This document shows, in pieces, positions 1-18,781 of a DNA stretch of 62,000 nucleotides. Both the position numbers and the translations under genes were made by a program. The stretch lies in NCBI GenBank assembly GCA_016946835.1, contig JACVTC010000001.1:1162501-1224500 (forward strand), read 5' to 3'. The DNA is from Neocallimastix lanati (nom. inval.) (Eukaryota; Neocallimastigomycota; Neocallimastigomycetes; Neocallimastigales; Neocallimastigaceae). Numbering within the stretch: the first letter of the stretch is position 1; each line of letters begins with the position of its first letter. The notes beneath the pieces were generated by a model. It searched no databases, had not been told where the DNA came from, and was given only the letters and a program-made list of their open reading frames with translations.

Positions 1-295
1 GCATATCCCCAAGTTGCATTTCCCCAAGTTGCTTTTCGCCAGGTTGCATTTCGACAAGTAGAGTATTGATATAAATAAAATGAATAAATAAATAAATATT
101 AATTCAAAATATATTTTTTTTAAAATTGTTTTTATGCGATATTAATAATATTTAATTTTATTTATTGATTTATTTATTTATTTAATAATTTTCAATTTGG
201 CGAAATGCCACATTTTTTTAATACGCTACATGTTTTCAAAAAAATTGGCGAAATGCAATCTGGCGAAATGCAATTTGGCGAAATGCCCTACACCC
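1..295 (+). mobile_element. MITE-like element copy 1 (left end cut by window edge)
   Basis: This copy has tandem sub-terminal copies of a 15-bp motif close to TTGCATTTCGCCAAG on the left and its reverse complement on the right, around an AT-rich core. The right terminus ...GCCCTACACCC matches the right end of the 51467 copy. The left terminus (GGGAGAG...) is missing because the window starts inside the element. It shares an inserted segment around 212-238 (AATACGCTACATG) with copy 2. No ORF is present, so it is non-autonomous. Confidence 0.8.
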
Positions 296-527
296 ATATT
301 ATTAATATTATTCTAAACCTCCTAAATAATATAGACAAGATACTGTCCTAACTGTGAACCTGAAAGGGTTGTACAAGTACTGTTATATAATATATTTAAA
401 GGGGGGATTAGTATTCTGGTACATATCAATGTGTCCATGTAGATATATTTTACTAAATTGAAAATTTTTCTGACTGATGACTGATATACAATTGCTATTG
501 GAAGCTTAGTACTTAATAATAGTACGT
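296..527. other. GC-richer unassigned segment between MITE copies
   Basis: This stretch is less AT-biased than its surroundings. A 72-codon open frame lies on the minus strand (322-540), but it runs into the neighbouring MITE and resembles nothing I recognise. Ignoring MITE copy 2, the segment is continuous with 759-1045, so it may be part of one older repeat that the MITE split. Confidence 0.4.
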
Positions 528-758
528 GGGAGTGGGGCATTTCACCAATTTTTTTGAAAGCATGTTACGTATTAAAAAAAATGTTGCATTTCGCCAAGTT
601 GAAAATTATTAAATAAATAAATAAATAATAAAATTAAATATTATTAATATTGAATAAAAACAATTTTAAAAAAAAATTATTTTGAACTAGTATTTATTTA
701 TTTATTTATATTAATACTCCATTTAGCGAAATGCAAATTGGCGAAATGCAACTCTCCC
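528..758 (-). mobile_element. MITE-like element copy 2, complete, 9-bp TSD
   Basis: The copy runs from GGGAGTGGGGC to GCAACTCTCCC. It is flanked by a perfect 9-bp direct repeat ATAGTACGT at 519-527 and 759-767. It lies in inverted orientation to copy 1. Both arms carry GGCGAAATGC/GCATTTCGCC motifs and the core is AT-rich with TAAA repeats. Length is 231 bp with no coding capacity. The 9-bp TSD fits a Mutator-like transposase, which is an inference. Confidence 0.88.
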
Positions 759-866
759 ATAGTACGTATCTCATTGGTTTAGATTATATTGACCCTCCTT
801 GCTTCAAAGGGAAGCACTCCGGGAAATAGCATAAAATAGCATAAAACAGCATACTAGAAAATTCTA

Positions 867-903
<37 letters not shown>

Positions 904-1052
904 CATGTTAGAGTGCCAATGCTTAACACTCAATAAATTTGTCCAGCAGGGACATTATCTGCCAATGCGAAAGCATAACGGAAGCATAATGATTATCTCA
1001 ATATTCTCATGCCCTTAAGGGAGGGGCTGAAAATAAGGGCGGTTACACCAGA

Positions 1053-1107
<55 letters not shown>

Positions 1108-1482
1108 CAACATAAAATATTAAAGTATTAATAAAAATAAAATAAAATAATAAGATATAAAAATAAATGTAAAAGCTAAAATTTTAAACGAATACGGATT
1201 AATTTATTAAGAAATCAAATTTTGATATAGATTTATGGATAACTATTATTTTTTTTATTTTATTTATGTATATATACGATTAAATATATATAATATTTTT
1301 GATATTAATAAATAATGAATAAAATTGAATATTTAAATAATTATATATATATACATATATATTATATTTATATATAGATATATACTACTAGATAAAATTT
1401 ATTTGATAACTAAACCTTTTAATTTTTTATAAAAAAAAAAAAATTATTTATTTTATTTTATTTTATTTTATTTTTATGCATT
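759..1482. other. GC-richer repeat remnant, then AT-rich spacer
   Basis: Bases 775-1045 form a GC-richer island split by a poly(A) run at about 870-900, with short palindromic pieces such as CCCTTAAGGG. It has no intact ORF and I cannot assign a family. An AAT trinucleotide run follows at about 1050-1105, then plain AT-rich DNA that would be the 3' flank of the minus-strand gene at 1483. Confidence 0.45.
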
Positions 1483-2058
1483 TTAATAAAGTGAAGTATT
1501 ATCACCTAGTTTGACATTATGGTCATATCTATTGAAAAGATTAGTAGGTGAATTAGTTTTTAGAGAAGAGCCATGATCAGTATTTAATTCAGAAAATGGG
1601 AAGCCAGTCATATTGTTGGAACAAGTATAATACGATTCATCAAATGGGTTTTGACTATTCTTATCATTTGGCGTCAAATTTTGCTATTTTATTAATTAGT
1701 TAATAATATTAATAATATTTATTGATTATTTATTGATTGTTAGTTATTATTATTTTATTTAATAAAAAATATATGTATATATTTAAAGTTAGCTTATATT
1801 ATTATTTATTTTATTGATTTATCTATTTATTATATTAACGAATTATAATCTATATACATATTTTTTTTTTTTTTTTTGAAAACCTACAATATTAGAATTA
1901 ACATTTATTGAACGTCTTAAAAAGTATTTAGATTGAATTTTTGAAGATTCTATTATAAAATAAAATATTCATTGTAAATAAGAAATTAACAACAAGATTA
2001 TAAATAAATAAATAAATAAATATTATTAAAAATATTATTTAAATTATTTCATTTCATT

Positions 2059-2105
<47 letters not shown>

Positions 2106-2266
2106 CCATTATTATTGGTTGAGAATAAATATGGATATGGGGATGATAAATGTTTTGCTTTTTTAAAGTTTGAAAAATTATCTGTAAAAAATGGATCTAC
2201 AGGTTCTGATTCTTCAGTTACAGCAAGATTAATATATAAATTATTGGATTTATTAAAAGCAAACAT
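1483..2266 (-). CDS. unrecognised small protein, 140 aa, three exons
   Basis: Function is unknown. Three exons join in phase: 2266-2107, 1949-1888 and 1683-1483 (160, 62 and 201 bp; 141 codons with stop). Introns start GTATTA and GTAGGT and end TAG; the first contains a 47-bp poly(T) tract (on the plus strand). The product starts MFAFNKSNNLYINLAVTEES and ends in HNVKLGDNTSLY. It is rich in Ser, Asn and Thr, with no membrane segment, signal peptide or domain I can name. The ATG at 2266 directly follows a possible acceptor (AAATAG), so an upstream exon cannot be excluded. The base composition contrast with the surrounding AT-only DNA and the exact phase match support a real gene. Confidence 0.6.
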
Positions 2267-2356
2267 CTATTTATTAATAATAATTATAATAATAATAATA
2301 ATAATATACATTTATAGTGTATATATAACATCATTAATAAAAGATTTTTAAATTAT

Positions 2357-2403
<47 letters not shown>

Positions 2404-4069
2404 GTAATTTTGATAAAATTTATTAATTTTAATAATTTTTAATTTAAAAAATTTATAGAAATATCTTTATAATTGCATTAATTTAATTGTTAGTTTGATT
2501 ATATGTCCTTTTTAAAATTTATCATACATATTTGAAATTTATTAATGCTTATTTACGTATATAAAAATATATATATTTAATGTATATAATTTTTTGATGT
2601 TATATATACAAATATTTAAGAGTGTAAAGCTAAAAGAATTAAGACCTCCATAATAATATAAATTCAATTGTTCATTTTGTTTCATCTAAATCAAAAAAAA
2701 AAAATTTCAAGTCCTTTTCATTATCTTCATCGTTATAATATTGAAAAATTACATAATTTTAATATTGAACTTGAACTTTAAGTTGTAAAAATTATTAAAA
2801 TAAGTCTTTTAATTTATTTTATTTAAATAAATTTTAGTCCTTAATACGAAAAATTTGAATTATTATTTAGATTTCTAATTTAAAAATGTAATTGAAATTT
2901 TAATAAATTTCTCATTTAATTTATTATTATTATTATTGTTGTTGTTATTAATTATTAAAATTATTCTTTTTAGTTCCATAAACTTTAAAAGTTTAAACAA
3001 TATATCACAATAATTTCTTTATAATAAATATTATCTTTAAATTCTTTATTATTGTTAGTATTGTTAATATTATTATTATTTATATGAAGAATAGTTTACC
3101 TTTTTTTTCTCAAAATTTATTAAAAATAAATATTTAATTTATAAGAATAAAAAAATATTGATTTAAAAACCAAAAATTTATTAAAAAAATTTTTTTTATA
3201 TATAATAAAAGATGTAACATACAAAAAAAAAATTTTTTTTTTGTACCAGTTGAAAATTTTTATAATAAAAATAAAGACTTAATAATAAATATATATATAG
3301 AAATTTTCAATTTTAAAAAATAAATTTTAATGTTTAATGTTTTTTTTTTTTTCTTTTTTTTTTATTTATTATTATTTTTAATTAAATTTTTAATTTATTA
3401 TATTTTTATTTTTTATTATTATTTTATTAATTAACAGTTATATTTTCGCTTTTTTTTTTTTTTTTATAAAAAAAAAAATTAGTATTTATGGTATTTTATT
3501 TGTGTTAATATCTTTACTATTTTTATTCTTTATTATTATTGTTTTTGATATAGCTATTGTTATGATTATATATTATTAATGGTTTTATTAAAATACATAA
3601 AATTATAAAGAAAAAATTACTCTAATTTATCTAAATAATCTAATCGACTAAGTACAACCTTTTTACTAATCAAGAATAGCATATACCTATAGATTATTAT
3701 TATTATTATAAATAATGTATATATAAATTCCATATAAAATATTTCCAATTACATAAATAATATTTATACCAGAAATCATTTAAATACTAATTTTTAAATT
3801 TCAAATTTAATAATATAATACATTTCATTATTAATCCATAAATATTTTATAAATATATATAAATGTTCGAAATAATTATTTAAAAGTTAAGTGAGATTTC
3901 CATATTACAAGTTTTAGGATTTTCATTTGAATTGTAATAATTTATATAAATAGAATTTATTAAAATATAAAATAAAAGAAATAATAATAAAGTTAGTAAA
4001 TACAATTTCATATTATTATTACTTTTATTAAAAATAAAAGGTTTATATATCGTTATATAATAATTTGAA

Positions 4070-4115
<46 letters not shown>

Positions 4116-4922
4116 TAAAAAACTCATCTATTTATGAACATATATATTAATTATAAAGATTAAGATATATATAATAAAATAAATATTTTAATGTAATTAT
4201 TTAAAAATCTATTTCACAAATTTATTATAAAAGAATTTTACTGATAATTATGAGAAACATTTTAGATAAAATTTATTTATTTTTATTATTTATTTTTTAT
4301 TTTTTTTTGAAATATTAAATATAAAAATAACAAATTACTTTAAATGAACTTTTTGTTATTTCTATTTCAATTTACATTTTTATTCTTACTATTTATATAT
4401 ACATATATGTTATTATTATTATATTTTCCCTTTTTTTATACTCTATTTTATTATTCTTTACTTTTTTTATTTAATAAACGATTAATTTTTTTAAAAATTT
4501 AAATGATTAATTTCCAATAATTTAAAATATAAAATTATAAATTTATTAATAAATTTATTTAAAAAGAATTTTTCATCTTTATTTTTTTTTTTTTTTTTTT
4601 ATTGTTTAATTATACATTTATATTTATTTAATTTAATTAACAAAAAACTTCTTTTAAAAAAATTTTTTTTTCAAAACTATAATAATATATAGTTTTTACT
4701 TTTTATTTATTATAATTATTATTATTCACATAAATTTTTTTTTTTTTTATTTTTTATTTTTTTTTTCCATTTATATAATATTAAATTTTAAAAATAAAAA
4801 TTTTATAAATTCCAATAATAGATAAAAATTTTAAAAGATTTTCTTTATAATTTATTAATAATTGTAAATAAATTTTCATAAATATTAGATAAGTATTTAA
4901 TAATTATTATAAATTATTAGAA

Positions 4923-4972
<50 letters not shown>

Positions 4973-5248
4973 TATAAAATGATATTAATTATTTAATAAT
5001 TCTTATTATGTTTTTAAAAATTCAAAAAAAAAAAAAAAAAAAAAAAAAAATAAATATAAAATTATTTATTTATTTTTCTATAATTATATATATATAATAT
5101 ATAATATATTCATTATATATATATATAGTTTTATTTAATGTATATAAAATAAAATAAAATAAAATATAAATAATTAGATAAATTATTTTTAAATATTGAT
5201 TATTATATAATAAAATTTATACTTCTATATTTCTCAATATATAATTAC
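2267..5248. other. AT-rich intergenic DNA with homopolymer runs
   Basis: No gene was found on either strand. The stretch holds a T27-A18 palindromic homopolymer junction (2359-2403), long A runs at about 4073-4110, 4924-4970 and 5024-5050, and scattered TTA/TTTA runs. It contains the 5' flank of the small minus-strand gene and the 3' flank of ATG2. Confidence 0.6.
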
Positions 5249-12382
<7,134 letters not shown>

Positions 12383-14086
12383 TTCTATATACTTATTATT
12401 AATTAAAGAAATAATTAGCATATTAAAAAAGTTAATATATTTATTATTTAAAAAAATAATAATAATAATAATAAATAGTAATAATAAATAAATAAATAAT
12501 AAATAAATAATAAAAAAATTGAACATATATTTCTTCTACTATTTTTCTATATATTATTAAACATTTTCATATATATATATATTAAGACTAAGAATAAGCT
12601 TTATTTAAGAATTATATTAACTGAAATAAATATTTTTATCTATGTATACTTCTCTATATTTGTATTTTTCACATTTTATTATTACAAATTAATATTTCAA
12701 GTTTATATTTCTTAATTACTATTACTATACCTTAATATGACAAAATTTAGAGATATACAGTTAAAAAAAAAAAAAAAAAAGAAAAAAGAAAAACAAAAAA
12801 AAAAAAAAAAAAATTATATATATATACAGATATATTATTTTATTATATATAATATATAATAAAATAAAATTTATTATCAATTTTATAATATTTTAATGTT
12901 AATAAAAAAAGAAAAAAAGAAAAAAGAAAAAAAAAATATAGTAAAAATTAAAATATTTATATTTTTTATAAATAATTATTTATTATTCATTAATAATAAT
13001 AATATATTTGTTTTAATTTCCAAAGTTTGTTCAAAAAAAAAAAAAAATAATAATAAAAAAAAAGTTAGTTCCATATATTTAATATAAACTTTAATCTATA
13101 CAAAAAAGTATAACTTCTAATCTAAACAAAAATCTAAATTTTTTTCATAATTCATTTGTTAAGACATACTTAATTATTATTTATTGGCTTAAGTCCATAT
13201 TTTTAGCCTTTTATTAAATAAAAATAGATTTATATATATAAAAAGACAATAAGAATTATATATAAATAAAAAAAAAAAAAAAAAGACAAAAAAATAGACA
13301 TACATATATTTAAAAAAAAATAAAAAATAAAAAATAAAAAATAAAAAAATAAATAGTTAAAAATTTTTATAATTATGATAGGTAATTAAAATTATATTTC
13401 AATTAAAATAATAATTGATTATTTAATTAATTTAAAATTCATGAATTGTATTTTTATATATCAAAGATAAAAATGACTCAAAGATTCAATCTCTTAGAAT
13501 TCGTTCTTAAATATAATTTAATTTGAGTTTTTTTTTTTTTTTTTTTTTTTAAAGTTTAATGCACATTTTATAAGTAATTAAGGTGATATTTTGATATTCT
13601 TAAAAAACAAATAATTAGTAATAAAAATTCTTATACTAATATTCTAGTAAACTAGTAAATGATTATTTAATAATCAATTTAAGAGATTAAATTTTAATTG
13701 AAAAATTATGGTAATCATTATTTATTTTTATTATAATATTTTTTTTATTATTATTATTATGACTATTTTTATACATTTGTTTGCACATTTTCTAATAAAT
13801 TGTAATAAAGCCATCAAATATTTAAAATATTAAATATATTAAAATGAAAGAAAAAAATAATCTTTATTCTATTCTTAATTTTGTTATTTTTTTTTTTTTT
13901 CTTTTTTTTTTTTTTTTAATCATTCAGTAAAAAAAATAATAATTATTAATGTTAAAAATCCCTTTTACAGTAATCAAAAAAAAAGCATATCTTTACTTTA
14001 TTTAAATCAACAATTTCATTAAAAAAAAAAATAACATATATATATTTAATAATAATAGTAATAATAATAATTAAATTTAATAATTA

Positions 14087-14305
14087 AATTCTCTCTCATA
14101 AATCTTTTTTTTCTCATTTCCATTATTTATTATTAAAAAAATTAGATAGAATAAGCATTAATAGACAAAGAGATTTTAAATATAAAATGTTTTATAAATA
14201 AATTCACTCTTTCAATCTTGTTTCTCTCATTTTCATTACTTATTATTAAAAAATTTAGAAAGAATAAACATTAATTGATAAAGAAATTGGAATAAAAAAT
14301 GTTAT
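14087..14305. repeat. diverged tandem duplication, about 110-bp unit
   Basis: Two copies (about 14087-14198 and 14205-14305) share the order CTCTCTCAT..CTCATTT..CATTA..TATTATTAAAAAA..TTAGA..GAATAA.CATTAAT..GA.AAAGA.ATT. They differ by scattered substitutions and small indels, so the duplication is not recent. Confidence 0.65.
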
Positions 14306-14385
14306 AACAATTAATATGTGTTATTTTATTTTTATATTATTAATAATATATTGTTTTTTTTTCCAATTTATTATATTTTAGTTCT

Positions 14386-14503
<118 letters not shown>

Positions 14504-14910
14504 GAAAAAATTCAATTCCTAATAATTGTAAAACATAATATTATTTTTCATTAATATGTCAGATGACAAACATGTGATAATTTTGTAGACACTACATTAA
14601 ATAATGGTTCATTTAATGAAAATATCAATTAAAAGTTACCAAAAAGTTTAAATTCGTTAAAACCATAAAAATCATAAACAAAAAAAAAAAAATAAAAATA
14701 AAAAAGAGAAAATAATATCATAATAGATTAGAAAAAAAAAAAAAAAAATTCATTATACTCTTTTCTTATTATCAATAAAATTTTCAAAAATGATAAATAT
14801 AAATATTATTAATAATATTATAATTATTACTTTTTATTATTAAAATTGATTTTCATTTTAAATTTATTCTTTTTTAAAGTGATTAATCATCATAGCTATT
14901 TAATTTGATA

Positions 14911-14956
<46 letters not shown>

Positions 14957-15005
14957 TCTTTTCTAAATATAATGAGATTTTGTATAAAAAAATAAATAAA
15001 ATTTA

Positions 15006-15165
15006 TATATATATAATAAGAAAAAGAGTTTATGAAATTTATATATATAATATAAAGAAAAAAGATATAATGAAATTTATATACGTAATAAGAAGGAAAA
15101 AAGAATTAATGAAATTTATATAATGAACTTTATATATGTAATAAGAAGGAAAAAAGAATTAATTG
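15006..15165. repeat. short tandem repeats of GAAATTTATATA / AAGAAGGAAAAAAGAATTAAT
   Basis: Four to five imperfect units share TGAAATTTATATA followed by GTAATAAGAAGG and AAAAAGAATTAAT. No coding content is seen. Confidence 0.6.
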
Positions 15166-16936
15166 TTATACATCATTAGTAATAATTTCTGTAATACAAT
15201 TTTTTTTTTATTATTTAATTGTTAATGTATATAATTTATGTATATTATAGAAATATAATTTATTTTTATTTCCATTATATTAATTAATTAATTAATAAAT
15301 AGATATAATAAATTATTAATAAAGTTTGAACTACCGTTTGTATATTATTATTAAAAAATGACCAATAAATATGACGTATTATAATTTCAAATATGTATTA
15401 AAATAAATTTTATTATAATAAAATATAAAAAATTTTTAATCTTTTTTTTTTTTTAAATTAATTTAAGATTGAAAGTTTTGTTATTATTAATTAAACTTTT
15501 TTTTTATTAATGATTAAATAATTAACAAAATTAGAAAAATATTCCGTAAAAAAAAAATTTTTTTTTTAAATATTTAATGATTTATATTAAATAGAATATT
15601 AAAAAATTAAAAAAATTTAAATTTTTTTTTATATATATATTTTTAATTAATCAAATAGAGAATATATATAGAGTTTATATATTTTATTTAAAAGTATTTA
15701 ATGGAAATAATTAATTTATTAATTTTATTATTATTTCTTTAAAAGGAATTAAAAGAAAATTTTTTTTTTTTTTTTTTTTTTTAATTGTGACGATATGCCG
15801 TTTTGATCATTTTTAAAAATTATTTTACTTAAATTACAAAATATAAATAAATAAATAAATAAATAAATTGATATAAACTAAAGATATATAAAATTATGAT
15901 TAAAACACTAAACTAAATAGAGTAAAAAACGTTTTTATTATTATTATTTTTTAATTGTTTTTGGTCTTTTTGATTTCTTATTTTTTATAATTATATTATT
16001 ATATATTTATTAAACTTTTTTTTTTTTTTTTGAAAAAGAATACCTATTTATTAATATGGAATCATCAAAAATATAATTAGTTAAATAATAAATAGTGAAT
16101 TTGATATTTATATATATAATTCCAGAACAGAAGTTTACTTCGGAACCATTATCAAAAGTTTTATTTGTATTTTATTTTATATATTAATATTTTGATTAAA
16201 AAAAAATTATTATTTTATAGAAGTACAAAGAAATGATGTTGTTAATCTTTTTTAATTTTTATTTTATATATTTTAAATAATTAATATATATATTTAATGT
16301 ATATGTACATTTTTTTATTAATTTATATATATTATATATATGTATATTATGCATATAATAGCTTTCAACCGTTCAATTTTCATTATTACTATATTTTTTT
16401 TTAATACTAAACAATGAATCTTTAAAAAAATATTAAATAAATAAATAAGTAAATAAGTAAATAAATAAGTTTTTAATTTAAATTTATATATTAATTAATT
16501 TATTAAAATTATTTATACAAAAGATATTTATTCTCCAATTAATTGTTCATAATATTTCCTTTATTAATATTTAATATTATCATTGATTATCATTAACTTA
16601 TATAATATATATATATTTATTTTTAATTTTTTTTTTTTTAAAAAAAAAAAAAAAAAGGAAGAACAAGAAGAAGAAGAAGAAAAAAAATAATAATTACATT
16701 CATTAATAATCTAATCATAAAATTTAATTTGTATATCTTTTATTGTTTGCTTTTTTATTTTTATTTGTTTGTTTTTTTAAATTAATGGTATCAAAGAAAG
16801 AATAATCTTATATGAATAGAATTACTCTATAAAATAAAATATACATATATTATAAAATTTAAAATTTCATTTCTTAAATCAAATATCAAAAATAGAAAAC
16901 TTTATTTCTATACTAATTTTAATTTATTTAATTGAA

Positions 16937-16991
<55 letters not shown>

Positions 16992-16994
16992 AAA

Positions 16995-17029
<35 letters not shown>

Positions 17030-17384
17030 TTAAATATTTATGTTATTTTATTTTTTTTTTTTCATATTATTTTAATAATACTTTTAAAAGAAACTTGTAA
17101 AAATATATTTAAAGAATAATAAAATATATTACAAGATATACAGTATGTTTCAATATATAACACATATATTTAAAAAAATAAATAAATTTTAAATTTTAAA
17201 TAAATTTCCAATTAGGTTTTTATCTCTTCTTATTATTTTGTAAATATTTTCATTTAAATTTTCTATATAATGAACTCAATATTTTAAAGAAAGAATTAAA
17301 TAAATTGTATAAAAAGAAAAGGAAATATTACTCTTAAATAATATTTTTTTCTCTATTTTATTTTATTTTAAACAAATTATATTC

Positions 17385-17418
<34 letters not shown>

Positions 17419-17421
<3 letters not shown>

Positions 17422-18729
17422 CTTTATATTTATTTATTATTATTATTATGTAATAACTGTATATTATCATTTATTTCAATACCTCTACTCTATTCATTCT
17501 TTACAATAATATTATCAAAACTATATAATCAAATTATATACAAAAATTATAATTTGTATATTATACCTAAAAAAATAATATTTTTTAAAATAAGATTACA
17601 ACACTATGTCTATAAAATATTCAATATATATCTTTTACTTGAAATTTCTTATCTTTCAACAATAATTTCAAAAATATCACTACCATATTCAGTACAACTA
17701 TTTAATAAAATAAATAGTAATAATCTATATATAGTGAAAGCTTCACTAACATCCGAACAAAAAGATGTTTTATTATATCTTCATCGAAAAACTCGTGAAG
17801 CAGTTCAAGCTACCAATATGCAACCATTATACTGGAGTTCAACATTAGCATATGAAGCAGAAGTAATTATTTATTTAATAATTATTTTAATATTTTTTTT
17901 AATTGTTATTATTATTATTGGTATTGGTATAAGTAATAATATAATTATTAGTATAATTATATGTAATGATATAATTATTACTATTATTTTTAAAAGTAAT
18001 ATATGAATATTATCACTATTATAAGTATTATTATTATTATTACTATTATTATATATTATTAACTTTTTATATATTTACAATAAAAAAAAAAAAAAAAAAA
18101 AAAATTATTAATTAATAGTCATATGCAGCAGAATGTCATGGTTTAGTCCATTCTGGAGTTATGGGTGAAAATTTAGGTACAGCAACGTATAATGATGTTG
18201 AAAGACTTTATAAACTTTGGGAGGATGAAAGAGAATTATTTGAACGTAGCGATTCCTATCGTAAAAAATATCCTGGAAGTCATAGTTTTGGACATTATAC
18301 TCAAATTGTTTGGGCTGCTAATACTAAAGTAGGTTGTGGTCAAGCGTATTGTCGTAATTTATCCCAACCCTATAATTTAGTTTGTAGATATGAAATGTAA
18401 GTTTATACATATATATTTATGTAAAATTATAAATTGTTATTTAACTATAATCGATAATCTACTTTCTATATTATATTATTATTTTTTTTTTTCTATTTAA
18501 AAAAAAAAAAAAAAATTAATAAGTAATAATAGTAATAATAATAACAATGATGATAATGATATATAATAATAATAATAATAATAATTTTTATTAAATTTAT
18601 TTTATGAAATTTAGTGGAAATATTATTGGTTATTCTGTATATAGTTATAGTTCAACTACTGTTGAAAGACCAAATATTAAGACTAAACCAAGGGTAACAA
18701 AAACAACCAATACTAGACCTACTAATTCA

Positions 18730-18781
<52 letters not shown>

